A stretch of DNA of 32,069 bases from Leptotrichia sp. oral taxon 879 str. F0557 (lineage in GTDB: Bacteria; Fusobacteriota; Fusobacteriia; Fusobacteriales; Leptotrichiaceae), in assembly GCF_000469385.1 (NCBI RefSeq), contig NZ_KI271291.1, forward strand, positions 1 to 32,069, in the 5' to 3' direction. The first letter of the stretch is position 1. Each line of letters begins with the position of its first letter. Position numbers and translations under genes: made by a program. Shown here piece after piece: positions 1-9,264 of the stretch. Under the pieces are notes generated by a model. That model ran no database searches and was not told the origin of the DNA. It saw only the letters and a program-made list of their open reading frames with translations.

Positions 1-6
1 TTTTTT

Positions 7-773
7 TTAGATTTTTTTCGTACGTTTGTCGTGACTCACTATACCATTATCAAGAAAAAGACATATTATCAATGGAGAAAAAGATAGAGTCATTAAAGGA
101 TTAAAAATAACCTTAAGGTTTTGATAGATTATGAATAAAAATAAAATATTAATTATAACAAAAATTGAATATATTCTTCGTTTTTGAAAAACTCTAATTC
201 TATCATACATTAACATTCCAAGATAAAAGAACTTATATGCATTATAGGATTATAATATATTATCTCTAATATATAACCGTTTCCATTAATAGTAAATTTA
301 ACTAGATAATTAAAAAAATAACAAGTATATATATTAACTAATAAAACTATCCAAATAAAATATTTAGTTTTTAATAAGTGTAAAAAAATTGGAAATAATA
401 AAAATAATGCTGATAAATACCATGTTGATAAATTATAAGTTAATGGTTTAGTAAAAAACCATGACTGAATCAAAAGAATATTATATATAATATCCTATTT
501 AATCTTTGATGATAATAGTATTAATAATAATGAAAAAAATAAATTGGATAAAATTTAAAAATTCTTATTTTATAAAAATCTAAGATATTAAAATCAGAAG
601 AATCTATATATCTGTATGCTAATAGAAATCCTGAAAGATAAAAAAAAGAAAAATACCCATGCAGGTCCTGATTTTAAAAGTCTTGGAATTTGCATATTAT
701 ACGATACATGAGAAAAAATTACAGCTAAACTTCCCAAAAATCTAAAAATTTCAAATTGATTATATTTTTCCAT
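7..773 (-). pseudogene. Decayed acyltransferase-3 (OafA/OatA-like) membrane protein
   Basis: The reading begins with ATG at 773-771, behind a GGAG-type site, and gives an N-terminus typical of acyltransferase family 3 (MEKYNQFEIFRFLGSLAVIF, then SHVSYN). That family O-acylates sugars from the membrane. The reading is broken four times. A T8 tract (minus strand; 640-647) is one base too long for the expected FFFYLSGFLL continuation. A T7 tract (533-539) is one base too short. An in-frame TAG lies at 495-497. One base is missing near 221 before a GMLMYDRIRV-like segment. The last frame stops at 7-9, so the C-terminus is lost or lies in yet another frame or outside the window. It is the last member of the polysaccharide cluster, after a 196-bp gap. 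The nonsense codon argues for real decay, although homopolymer indels alone could be assembly error. Confidence 0.7.
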
Positions 774-969
774 ATTAATTTACTCCTTTTAATATTATAA
801 CTTAAATATTTTATTCTCTAAAAATATATTTACAATCTATGATATTAAAATAATTTTCAGATGTTTGTATATATTTTGAGATAATATAAACTCTATTTAT
901 CTTACCCTATTATCTATACAAGATATCAACCATAACCTTAAATTATACTCGGTATTAAGAAAACTCTAT

Positions 970-3705
970 TTAATCTTTAACAATTATTTCTTTTTTTTCA
1001 GAATAAACTACGTTGTTAGTATATTTATTTTTTATTCTTAATTGTAAAATTTGTGTTTTATCATAAAAATTATTTGGTAAAAATGCTGTCATAATCTTCC
1101 CAGCTACTACTGTATCAGATAATTCTGTATTATTTATAACTAATTTACTATTCTTTAAAATATTAGACCCTTCTACAATAATAACCGATTTATTATTATA
1201 CAAATTAAATTTCACTCCTTTTTTTATTTCATTAGGAGAGACAGAATCTATCTTAGGTAATATATATTTTTTTACCTTTATATCACCATTTAGATTATTA
1301 TAACTTAAATACATGTACTCTTTTGTTAAATCATAATTTTGTTTTGAATTAATTTCTACATTTATATTTTTTCCATAAAGCATTTTTAATATAGAATCTG
1401 AGCTATGAGAAAATACATTATCCTCAGAAATAACATTATCTATGTAAAAATTTGATATAGAATTTTCTGATATATTTAATTTCTCTAATGCTTTATATGA
1501 ATTATAATTTCTAATTGACAAATGTTTCCAATGGTCTCTAAAGCCTCTTCCACCGTAAAAAAAATTAACTATAATTAAAAATACTAAAACTATAAATATA
1601 TCATACTTCATTTTTAATTTAACAATTTTAATTATATTTTCAAAAAATATTGCAAAAATTATTGACAAAAAAATAGATGGAAGATATAAATATAATTTAT
1701 ATTGCTCACTATTAAATAAAACTGGAACTAATACCACTACTATGTTGCCAATTATCCAAATGATCTGATATCTATAATTTTCCTTTTTTATAAAAATATA
1801 ATAAAGTAAAAATAATATTATAATTAATATAAAAAATAAAGAAATAAAGGAGACTTTCGTATAAGTAAATGAAGAATTATTTATATCAAAATACAAAATA
1901 ATATATTTACAAAAATTTTTTATTAAATTTATTATTTTAAAAGTATGATGATGAGAATTTTTAATATCAAAAATTATATTAGCAGCTTTTAAACTTAATA
2001 TCATTTTTAAACATAATACTGTTATTATATTAAGAATTATTGTTAAAAATGATACTTTATTTTTTTTATATTTTATACTTTTTAATATTTCATATATTAA
2101 TAAAATCAATGGGAGAATTATTATCGTTTCTTTTGATTTAAGTCCTAAATAATATAAAATAATTATTAATCCAGAATATAAAAATTTCATTTTTTTAGAT
2201 TTATTCTCTAAAATTATAAAAATATTTAATATTAAAATTGAAAAAAAACCAACTAATAAATCAAGTATAAAAGAATCCGATAAAAAAGTCATTGTTGATA
2301 TTGGCCACATTCCAAAAATTATTCCTGAGTAAAAAGCTATTTTTTTACTCTCAAATAAATTTTTAGATAATTTATATACCCCTATAGAGGTCATTATATG
2401 TATAAATAACAAAATTAAATGATGATATTCATAGTTTAATTTAAATAGTTCGTATATAAATTTAAGAAAAATTAAGCCCGTTGATGACGACTGATTAAAT
2501 AATATCTCTTTTAAAGAAGAATATTTTATTATTTTTAATATCGAATAATCATTAAACATAAAAAAATTGAATTTAGTAAGTACCCATAAATTAAAGATAA
2601 ATAATACTATGACTAAAAGTAATATTGAATTATTACTATAATATCTCATTTGAATTTTAATATTTCTCTTAAATTTACTTTCTGAAATGATTTTTCTTCC
2701 TAAAATAATTAAATAAGCTCTATTACTTAAAGAAATCATATTGTCTATTACAAGACTAATTAATAAACCGAATACAATAACTAACGGCCAAAATGGATAT
2801 TTTGATTCAAGTATTAAAGTTGATATTTGATTTAAATTAACATAACCCATATTATATAATAGATAAAAACATAACCTAAAACCTAAAAAATGAAAAATCA
2901 TTATGGACAAACTTTTTCTTCCTAAGAGTTTAATTTGTTCAATTCCTAAATTTAGATTAATCATTATTTTAGAAAAAAGATAAACTAAATACGTTCCTGA
3001 TAAACATATAAAAATATCAAACGGCATTCTAAAATCTCTACCTGCCCAACTTATAGGTATATAACTTATTTTGAAAAAATAATACATTATCCCAATTGAA
3101 ATAAAAAAAATGTATACATTGTTATCTATTCTACTAATTATATTATATTCTTTTATAATAAAGCCAATTAAAAAATATAAAGTTCCATAAAATGATAAAT
3201 CTAACATGTACGGTAATAAAATTCTATTTTGGTTAATAATAACAGATATAAAAAATAATACTAAAATAGTATACTTCAAATTTATTTTTTTCTTACATTT
3301 TAATAATATTGCTGATAATATGCTTGAATAGAATAAAACTAATAAAAACCAGGTTGCATCTCCAATATCTACTCTTTGAGAATATAATAAAAAACTTTTT
3401 ATAGTTGGTATATTAAAAAATACATTCATTTTTAAAAATTTATTTATTATTCTAGCAAAAATAAGAAATAAGATATTTACGACAAAATAAGGGAGCAATA
3501 ATCCTTTTATTTGCTTTTTTATATAGCTTTTTATAGTATATTTAGAATCATTATATAAAAAACCTGATATTATAAAAAAAGCACCCATATGAAATAAATA
3601 AATAAATGACGTATATGGAGAATTTGTATGTCCTATTACCATTAAAACTATTAATACTCCTTTCATCATATCAATAAAATCTAATCTCCTTTTTTTTTCT
3701 TCCAT
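970..3705 (-). CDS. Acyltransferase-3 / GT-C-like membrane fusion with C-terminal IPT/TIG-like domain
   Basis: The 911-residue protein has three parts. Residues about 5-340 are an acyltransferase-3 domain of about ten membrane segments (RRLDFIDMMKGVLIVLMVIG, the family His in VIGHTN, then FHMGAFFIISGF). Residues about 360-740 are a second polytopic domain resembling GtrC or GT-C glycosyltransferases, with a NDYSIL loop after its first helix. Residues about 740-911 are extracytoplasmic, and about 815-911 look like an IPT/TIG beta-sandwich (KIDSVSPNEIKKG, IIVEGSNILKNSKLVIN). The likely role is decoration of a lipid-linked or exported polysaccharide with both an acyl group and a sugar. The gene lies just downstream of gtrA and gtrB, the usual partners of such a transferase. 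The start at 3705 is chosen because GGAGG lies 8 bases upstream; the ATG at 3720 is inside that ribosome-binding region. Substrates cannot be read from the sequence. Confidence 0.75.
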   Translation of the reverse strand: MEEKKRRLDFIDMMKGVLIVLMVIGHTNSPYTSFIYLFHMGAFFIISGFLYNDSKYTIKSYIKKQIKGLLLPYFVVNILFLIFARIINKFLKMNVFFNIPTIKSFLLYSQRVDIGDATWFLLVLFYSSILSAILLKCKKKINLKYTILVLFFISVIINQNRILLPYMLDLSFYGTLYFLIGFIIKEYNIISRIDNNVYIFFISIGIMYYFFKISYIPISWAGRDFRMPFDIFICLSGTYLVYLFSKIMINLNLGIEQIKLLGRKSLSIMIFHFLGFRLCFYLLYNMGYVNLNQISTLILESKYPFWPLVIVFGLLISLVIDNMISLSNRAYLIILGRKIISESKFKRNIKIQMRYYSNNSILLLVIVLFIFNLWVLTKFNFFMFNDYSILKIIKYSSLKEILFNQSSSTGLIFLKFIYELFKLNYEYHHLILLFIHIMTSIGVYKLSKNLFESKKIAFYSGIIFGMWPISTMTFLSDSFILDLLVGFFSILILNIFIILENKSKKMKFLYSGLIIILYYLGLKSKETIIILPLILLIYEILKSIKYKKNKVSFLTIILNIITVLCLKMILSLKAANIIFDIKNSHHHTFKIINLIKNFCKYIILYFDINNSSFTYTKVSFISLFFILIIILFLLYYIFIKKENYRYQIIWIIGNIVVVLVPVLFNSEQYKLYLYLPSIFLSIIFAIFFENIIKIVKLKMKYDIFIVLVFLIIVNFFYGGRGFRDHWKHLSIRNYNSYKALEKLNISENSISNFYIDNVISEDNVFSHSSDSILKMLYGKNINVEINSKQNYDLTKEYMYLSYNNLNGDIKVKKYILPKIDSVSPNEIKKGVKFNLYNNKSVIIVEGSNILKNSKLVINNTELSDTVVAGKIMTAFLPNNFYDKTQILQLRIKNKYTNNVVYSEKKEIIVKD

Positions 3706-3739
3706 ATAACTAACCTCCATATTATATCAAAATTCTGAT

Positions 3740-4123
3740 TTACTTAAAAACCCACTTACTTTGTAAAATAAAATTATATCCTATACAAATAATAGTTGCT
3801 ATTAATTGAGCAATAATTTTATCTATTTTTAGATAATTTACTAATAATATTGTAACTAAAATATTTATTATCAAAGAAGATAAATAACTAAATATAAATT
3901 TAATCATGTTTCTAACTTCTTTTTTTGCTTTAAATACAAAAAACGTATTTAATAAATAACTCAAAATTATTCCAAATATATAAGATAAAATTATCGCAAT
4001 GATATAATTACAATTTAATTTCAACAACAATACATATAATCCAAAAGAAGAAAAAGTATTTATAAATCCTGTAATTAGAAATTTAATAAACGAAATTGAA
4101 ATAAATTTATTATTTTTCATCAA
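3740..4123 (-). CDS. GtrA family small membrane protein
   Basis: This 127-residue protein has four predicted membrane helices (about 8-28, 38-58, 75-95, 100-120) and the GtrA signature features: KFLITGFINTFSSFGLY near the start, GYNFILQSKWVFK at the end. GtrA proteins are thought to help flip undecaprenyl-phosphate-linked sugar across the membrane for O-antigen or teichoic-acid decoration. The gene overlaps the 3' end of the GtrB-like gene by 14 bases, and its ribosome-binding site (GAAGTAGG) is inside that gene, so the two are translationally coupled. The GT-C-like fusion follows at once, giving a gtrB-gtrA-gtrC-like order. Confidence 0.88.
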   Translation of the reverse strand: MMKNNKFISISFIKFLITGFINTFSSFGLYVLLLKLNCNYIIAIILSYIFGIILSYLLNTFFVFKAKKEVRNMIKFIFSYLSSLIINILVTILLVNYLKIDKIIAQLIATIICIGYNFILQSKWVFK

Positions 4124-5042
4124 AACCTACTTCCTCTTCAATTATATAATTTGGTCTATTTTTTACTTCATCTAGTATTCTCCAAACATATTCTCCAATA
4201 ATACTCGTTATTAACATTTGAACTCCTGAAACAATTAAAACAATTGCTATCATTGAAGTCCAACCTTTTATTGAAACATTATTAAATAATTTATTAAAAA
4301 TTAAATAAATTATTCCAAAAAAGCCAAAGATTGCAAAAATAAATCCCAAAAAAGACATGAATCTTATTGGAAAGTAAGAAAATGACAAAAAAGAGTCAAC
4401 AAATAATTTTATTTTTTTAGATAAAGTCCATCTTGACTTTCCTTCTTCTCTTTCTCTTCGAGTGTAATATATTTTTTCAGTTTTAAATCCACACCACAAT
4501 ATTTGACCCATTATAGATGTATTTTTTTCTTTCATTTCAGCTACTTTTTTACAAACTTGTTTATCAATTAAAAAACAATCAAATCCACCTTTAGGCATAT
4601 TTTTTAAAGCAAATCTTTGCATTAATTTATAATATGTATTTGAAATAAACGTTTGTAAAAATGATTCCTCTCTACTTTCTCTAACAGCTAAAACAACTTT
4701 ATTTCCTTCTAACCATTTTTCAAACATTTTTTCTATTATCTCGGGTGGATCTTGTAAATCAGCTGATAGTACCGTAACACAATCTCCTGTAATATGACTC
4801 ATTCCTGCTAGAATTGCAGTATGAGAACCATAATTTTTTGATAATTTTAATATTTTTATATTCTTGTCTTTTTCTCTAACTTTTAATAATTCTAAATATG
4901 AATTATCTTGTGAGCCATCATCTACAAATATAATTTCATAACAGAATCTATTATTTTTTAATACTTCCATTAATTTTTCATATAATTTTGGGATATTCAT
5001 TTCATTAAAATAGACAGGTATGATAACTGATAATTTTTTCAT
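4110..5042 (-). CDS. GtrB/ArnC-like GT2 polyprenyl-phosphate glycosyltransferase
   Basis: This 310-residue protein has a GT-A family 2 catalytic domain (residues 1-225) and two C-terminal membrane helices (about 235-260 and 268-292). Visible motifs are IIPVYFNEMNIP at the start, FVDDGSQDNS, the metal-binding LSADLQDPPE, and REEGKSRWTLSKKIKLF before the first helix. The family (DPM1, GtrB, ArnC) transfers a sugar from a nucleotide donor to undecaprenyl phosphate on the cytoplasmic face. GtrA would then expose it, and the downstream GT-C-like protein would use it. The ATG directly abuts the TAA of the ketoisomerase gene, and GGGAG lies upstream. The donor sugar is unknown; the dTDP-aminosugar made by the three preceding genes is a reasonable guess. 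Confidence 0.88.
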   Translation of the reverse strand: MKKLSVIIPVYFNEMNIPKLYEKLMEVLKNNRFCYEIIFVDDGSQDNSYLELLKVREKDKNIKILKLSKNYGSHTAILAGMSHITGDCVTVLSADLQDPPEIIEKMFEKWLEGNKVVLAVRESREESFLQTFISNTYYKLMQRFALKNMPKGGFDCFLIDKQVCKKVAEMKEKNTSIMGQILWCGFKTEKIYYTRREREEGKSRWTLSKKIKLFVDSFLSFSYFPIRFMSFLGFIFAIFGFFGIIYLIFNKLFNNVSIKGWTSMIAIVLIVSGVQMLITSIIGEYVWRILDEVKNRPNYIIEEEVGFDEK

Positions 5043-5450
5043 TTATTTTTTCTCCCTAGTTATTTTTTTAAATTCTTCATAATCTCTAATATACTCTTTA
5101 CCGTTATAATATTCGTTACTTAAAACTAATAATATAGAATCCTTAGAAAAATTAAACATATTTTTCCAAACTAATTTATCCAAATAAATACCTTGGTGCG
5201 GTTTATCTAAAATAATAGTTTCTTGATTTTCCCCATCATCTATAAAAATATCACAACTACCACAAAGATTTATAAGAACAAACTCTGATAATTTATTTGC
5301 ATGTTGACCTCTTACTACATCTTTATCACTACCATAAATATAAAATATTCTTTTTATATCAAATGGTATATCCTTATTTCCTTCAGCTACCACAAGATGA
5401 CCTCTTTTATCACCCAATTGTGGAAATTCCAATAATTCATATTTTTTCAT
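5043..5450 (-). CDS. dTDP-4-dehydro-6-deoxyglucose 3,4-ketoisomerase (FdtA/QdtA-like)
   Basis: A 135-residue single-domain cupin of the WxcM-like/FdtA family. Visible landmarks are DKRGHLVVAEG near residue 14, RIFYIYG at 34-40, and the active-site stretch VRGQHANK (R47, H50) that holds the catalytic His. The C-terminus carries YIRDYEEF, as in the family. These enzymes move the keto group of dTDP-4-keto-6-deoxyglucose from C4 to C3. The aminotransferase encoded two genes upstream can then form a 3-amino-3,6-dideoxyhexose. Whether the product has the galacto (Fuc3N) or gluco (Qui3N) configuration cannot be decided by reading. Its length and complete motifs suggest an intact enzyme. Confidence 0.85.
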   Translation of the reverse strand: MKKYELLEFPQLGDKRGHLVVAEGNKDIPFDIKRIFYIYGSDKDVVRGQHANKLSEFVLINLCGSCDIFIDDGENQETIILDKPHQGIYLDKLVWKNMFNFSKDSILLVLSNEYYNGKEYIRDYEEFKKITREKK

Positions 5451-5468
5451 TTTAGTTTCCTCATTTTA

Positions 5469-5993
5469 TTATAAATATTTTTTATATTTCTTTTCTCTTA
5501 TTTTAAAATAATCTTCTTTTTCTAATATAAAATACTCAAATTCAGCATCTTCAGAAATTTTAGTTGCTCCAAATTTTTTATGAAAAGATACTACTTTTGT
5601 ATTTTCTTTCATAACTTCAAATAATGCTTTTTCCATATTCAATTCTCTAAATGCAATTTCATAAATTAATATAGCTGTTTCTAGTGCACTTGAAATAGGC
5701 TTTTCTTCTTTCATTATCCAACTACCCCAAGTAAAACTTTTTTCTTTTTTATTTATTTTATATACTCTAACATATCCTAAAATTTCATCTTCTTCTGTTC
5801 TTATCGAATAATAATACTCTGTCCCATCTTTTTCTCTATTTTTATACTCTTTTATCCATTTTTTTTGTTTTTCAATATCTTCATCTGTAGCAGAAAGATA
5901 TTTGTTTAAATTATCATTTTTCCTCAATTCGATTATTCTTTCAGCATCATCTTCTGTAACTAATTCAAATTTTATATTCTTAGTTTTTAACAT
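5469..5993 (-). CDS. GNAT-family N-acetyltransferase, probable aminosugar acetylase
   Basis: This 174-residue protein has the RimJ/RimL-type GNAT layout. It shows an N-terminal LVTEDDAERIIELRKN, central strands DEILGYVRVY and KSFTWGSWIM, and a C-terminal segment LNMEKALFEVMKENTKVVSFHKKFGA typical of the acetyl-CoA fold. PseH is a GNAT that acetylates a nucleotide-linked aminosugar. Lying between FdtA-like and FdtB-like genes, this one probably N-acetylates the 3-amino group, a job usually done in these pathways by a left-handed beta-helix enzyme (QdtC type). Start: AAAGGA lies about 12 bases before the ATG. A 105-bp gap separates it from the aminotransferase gene. The substrate is inferred from context only. 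Confidence 0.75.
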   Translation of the reverse strand: MLKTKNIKFELVTEDDAERIIELRKNDNLNKYLSATDEDIEKQKKWIKEYKNREKDGTEYYYSIRTEEDEILGYVRVYKINKKEKSFTWGSWIMKEEKPISSALETAILIYEIAFRELNMEKALFEVMKENTKVVSFHKKFGATKISEDAEFEYFILEKEDYFKIREKKYKKYL

Positions 5994-6098
5994 ATTTGAA
6001 AAATTCCTTTCTGTTAATAATTATCATGATAAGATATCAGATAAGTAATTCTTTAATAATCAAAAATTTTCGATTTAATAATTACGTTATATTTTAAT

Positions 6099-7193
6099 CT
6101 AACCTTTGAATTCATTTAATACCTCCACCACATAACTAATTTCTTCATTTTTCATCCCATTATACATGGGAATACTCAAAACTGTTTCTGCATATTTTTC
6201 TGTTACAGGTAGTTTTCCTTTTTTTATATTTAAATATTTATATGCTTCTGACATATGTGGTGGAATTGGATAGTGAATTACTGTCCCTACACCTTTCTCT
6301 GCTAAATATTCTTGAAGTCTATCTCTATTTTCACATTTAATTACAAACAAATGCCAAACATGTGTTGCGTTTTCTCTAACTTTAGGTAATTTTATTAATG
6401 GATTTTTTATTTCATTAATATATCTTTTAGCAATTTTTTCTCTTTCTTCAGTTAATTCATTTAAATATTTTAATTTTACTCTTAAAAGCCCTGCCTGAAT
6501 TTCATCTAATCTAGAATTATACCCAACTACTTGATTATAATATCTCTTTTCACTCCCATAATTTCTTAATACTTTTATTTTTTGAGCAAATTCATCATCA
6601 TTAGTAGCAATTGCTCCTCCATCTCCAAAAGCTCCTAAATTCTTACTTGGATAAAAACTAAAACATCCTATTCCAAAACTACCTGTCATTTTCCCATTAA
6701 ATTTTGCTCCATGTGATTGGGCACAATCTTCAACTAATTTCAAATTATATTTTTTACAAATTTCAACAGCTTTTTCCATATTAGAAGCTTGTCCATATAA
6801 GTGTGTTACTAATATAGCTCTTGTTTTAGGAGTAATTTTTTCTTTCACTTTTTCCATATCCATGTTAAAAAATTCATCAGGCTCTACAAATATTGGCGTT
6901 GCTCCATTCATAGAAATTCCCATAACACTTGCAATATAAGTATTTCCTTGAACTATAACCTCATCTCCTTCGCCTATTCCTAATGCTCTAAAAGTCAATA
7001 CTAATGCGTTAAGTCCATTATCAACTCCTACAACATTTTTTACTCCCAAATATTTAGCAAATTCTTTTTCAAATTCCTGAACTTCTTTCCCTAAAATATA
7101 CCAACCACTTCTCAAAACTTCTAAAACTTTTTGTTCATATTCAGATTGGTATTTAAAAAATTGTCTGTCTAAGACATTAAATGGTACTTCCAT
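6099..7193 (-). CDS. DegT/DnrJ/EryC1 sugar aminotransferase (FdtB/QdtB-like)
   Basis: This 364-residue protein is a full-length PLP-dependent sugar aminotransferase. Visible landmarks are NVLDRQF and SGWYILGKEVQEFE at the N-terminus, VGVDNGLNALVLTFRALG, LVEDCAQSHGA, and the Schiff-base lysine K184 in FYPSKNLGAFGDGG. NYGSEKRYYNQVVGYNSRLDEIQAG and the C-terminal VIHYPIPPH also fit. The family installs the amino group at C3 (or C4) of dTDP-keto-deoxysugars. The flanking FdtA-like gene favours the 3-amino product. AAGGAGAGG lies upstream of the ATG. The other enzymes needed are RfbA, present in this cluster, and RmlB, which is not in the window. Confidence 0.88.
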   Translation of the reverse strand: MEVPFNVLDRQFFKYQSEYEQKVLEVLRSGWYILGKEVQEFEKEFAKYLGVKNVVGVDNGLNALVLTFRALGIGEGDEVIVQGNTYIASVMGISMNGATPIFVEPDEFFNMDMEKVKEKITPKTRAILVTHLYGQASNMEKAVEICKKYNLKLVEDCAQSHGAKFNGKMTGSFGIGCFSFYPSKNLGAFGDGGAIATNDDEFAQKIKVLRNYGSEKRYYNQVVGYNSRLDEIQAGLLRVKLKYLNELTEEREKIAKRYINEIKNPLIKLPKVRENATHVWHLFVIKCENRDRLQEYLAEKGVGTVIHYPIPPHMSEAYKYLNIKKGKLPVTEKYAETVLSIPMYNGMKNEEISYVVEVLNEFKG

Positions 7194-7224
7194 CGAATTC
7201 CCTCTCCTTCATTAAATAAAATCT

Positions 7225-9201
7225 CTATATAATAGAATCGAAATAAAAAGAACTTAATACAAAAAATAAAATTTCACCTAAAATTATAAAATTAAAATAT
7301 TTAAATTTATTAAATTTTTTATCAAAAATAACTTCTGTAAATTTAAAGGAAAAAATGTAATAAGCTATTAAATAAAATATTATAAAAAATCTCCATTCTA
7401 TAGCTAATATAAGTTGCGGTAAAGTAAATACTATAGTTAAGATACTTCCTAATAATAGCTCCTCTTTAGAAAAGTATTCTCTACGATTTCTTTTATTTAT
7501 CAACAAATAAATTCCAGTTAAAAATATCCAATAGTTAAAAAAACTAAAAATGTATGTTTCAGTACGACTCTTATAAGCAGAAGGATACATTTCTGGTGTT
7601 TTTAAATCTATAAAATAAAATATCTTTTTAGTCATTAAAATAGTAGTATCTAATGGATTGCTTATAAATAGAGCAAATGTTTGATTTATATTTATGTCCT
7701 CTTTTGTAAAATTATTTTTTAATTTTAGTGCTGTATTATCAGGATTATATTTATATGGATAAATATATACCAAAGTTACTTTCAATGAGGCATTAATATG
7801 CTCCTCTACTAAAGTAAAATTTCTTGAACGATTATAACTTCCCCTTTTATCATAAGGAAATAAACCTATATGACCTTGTTTAAAATTTATTACAGCTTGT
7901 GGAAAAGCTATCAATATAACTCCCAGAAAAAAATAAACAAAAAAATTTTTTTTTAATTTACAAAATTTATCAATTTTTAAAATTTTAAATCCATATTTTA
8001 AAATAAATATAATAGCTACAATATATACCCCAAATTTATAATTTGTTCTAATTAAAGAAGCAATTGTTACCAGTACTCCAGATAAAAAAGCTAAGACTCC
8101 TCTATTACCATTTTTATATTTTAAATACATTAAAATACCCCAAAAAAACATTATTACACCAAACATATCAGACAATACGGAATAATACACTCCCCTCCAA
8201 AAAAAAGAAAACAAGAGAAACATAACTATAATTTGATAATTTTTTAATATTTTTTTTGTTAAATTCTTGTATATTTCAGGAATTATATAACTTACAAATA
8301 GAATTATAAAAAAATTATTAAGTATATAAAATGACCAATATTTATTAAATCTTATTTTAAATATATCGTTTATACTTTGAGCTAGGGCCATTGGAACGTA
8401 AGCAAAATATCCTCGAAAAGATACACCTTTTACAAGATACTTAAATTGTAAATTTTTTAAAGCCCATCCCATATTCCAATACCAAAACTGATCCCAAACA
8501 ACTTCTTTGGTTTTTTCATCAAAATAAGTTTTAGGTAAAAATTCTCCTAAAACACTTATTGTTATAACTATAGATACAAATAAATATAATAATAAAAATA
8601 CTTTTTTAGGGTTATATCCCAATAAAAAGTTTTTAATTCTTTTTATCTTTAATTTTTTTAGTATGAAGTTTAAAAAATTAAAAACTATATATATAATTAC
8701 AGTAAGAATAAAATAAATTCCAATTGAATATAAAAAGTATAATTTGCTATTCTGAAACGGAAAATAAGCATAAGTTTCTCCATCTTTTGGAATATCCATA
8801 TCTAATACTCTAGATTTATTACTAATTTTTACATTTACTTTTTTAATTCCTGTATTAAAAAAATATATCGCATTATTAGGAACTTCTTTTAGATTAAAAG
8901 AAATTTTAGTTTCAGGATTACTAAAATAAATTATATACTTATTATTTTTTTCTATTTTTTCTTTTAAATCTGCGTTTTTTAACTTATTTTTTTTGAAAAT
9001 TTCTTTTAACGAATAAAATTTTGATGTTTCTTCATTTTCTATTATCATGATATTACTATTATCTTTTTCTACAATAGAAATCTCTACTTCTTTAATTGGT
9101 AAAATTTTATATACTATTTCATTCACATATGAATACATCATAAAAGATACTATTATAGAAAATAAAAGTTTATAAATTATTACTTTTTTATTTTGTATCA
9201 T
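7225..9201 (-). CDS. Large polytopic membrane protein, possible GT-C-fold glycosyltransferase
   Basis: I do not recognise the family. The 658-residue protein begins with one membrane helix (about 10-30). A soluble, beta-rich region follows (about 33-150; KEVEISIVEKDNSN onward), probably outside the membrane. About ten further helices run from 155 to the end. After the helix near 205-225 a long loop holds acidic and aromatic residues (VVWDQFWYWNMGWALKNLQF), resembling the first-loop acidic residues of GT-C enzymes that use polyprenyl-phosphate sugars. Basic-aromatic loops follow (RTNYKFG, PYDKRGSYNRSRNF). A strong AAGGAGG lies 9 bases before the ATG. The setting beside other glycosyltransferases suggests polymer assembly or decoration, but a polymerase (Wzy-like) role is also possible. 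Confidence 0.6.
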   Translation of the reverse strand: MIQNKKVIIYKLLFSIIVSFMMYSYVNEIVYKILPIKEVEISIVEKDNSNIMIIENEETSKFYSLKEIFKKNKLKNADLKEKIEKNNKYIIYFSNPETKISFNLKEVPNNAIYFFNTGIKKVNVKISNKSRVLDMDIPKDGETYAYFPFQNSKLYFLYSIGIYFILTVIIYIVFNFLNFILKKLKIKRIKNFLLGYNPKKVFLLLYLFVSIVITISVLGEFLPKTYFDEKTKEVVWDQFWYWNMGWALKNLQFKYLVKGVSFRGYFAYVPMALAQSINDIFKIRFNKYWSFYILNNFFIILFVSYIIPEIYKNLTKKILKNYQIIVMFLLFSFFWRGVYYSVLSDMFGVIMFFWGILMYLKYKNGNRGVLAFLSGVLVTIASLIRTNYKFGVYIVAIIFILKYGFKILKIDKFCKLKKNFFVYFFLGVILIAFPQAVINFKQGHIGLFPYDKRGSYNRSRNFTLVEEHINASLKVTLVYIYPYKYNPDNTALKLKNNFTKEDININQTFALFISNPLDTTILMTKKIFYFIDLKTPEMYPSAYKSRTETYIFSFFNYWIFLTGIYLLINKRNRREYFSKEELLLGSILTIVFTLPQLILAIEWRFFIIFYLIAYYIFSFKFTEVIFDKKFNKFKYFNFIILGEILFFVLSSFYFDSII

Positions 9202-9264
9202 AAAATTTTTCCTCCTTCTCTGATAATATCAAAACCATTTAAAATGATATTATAAATTTAGTAT

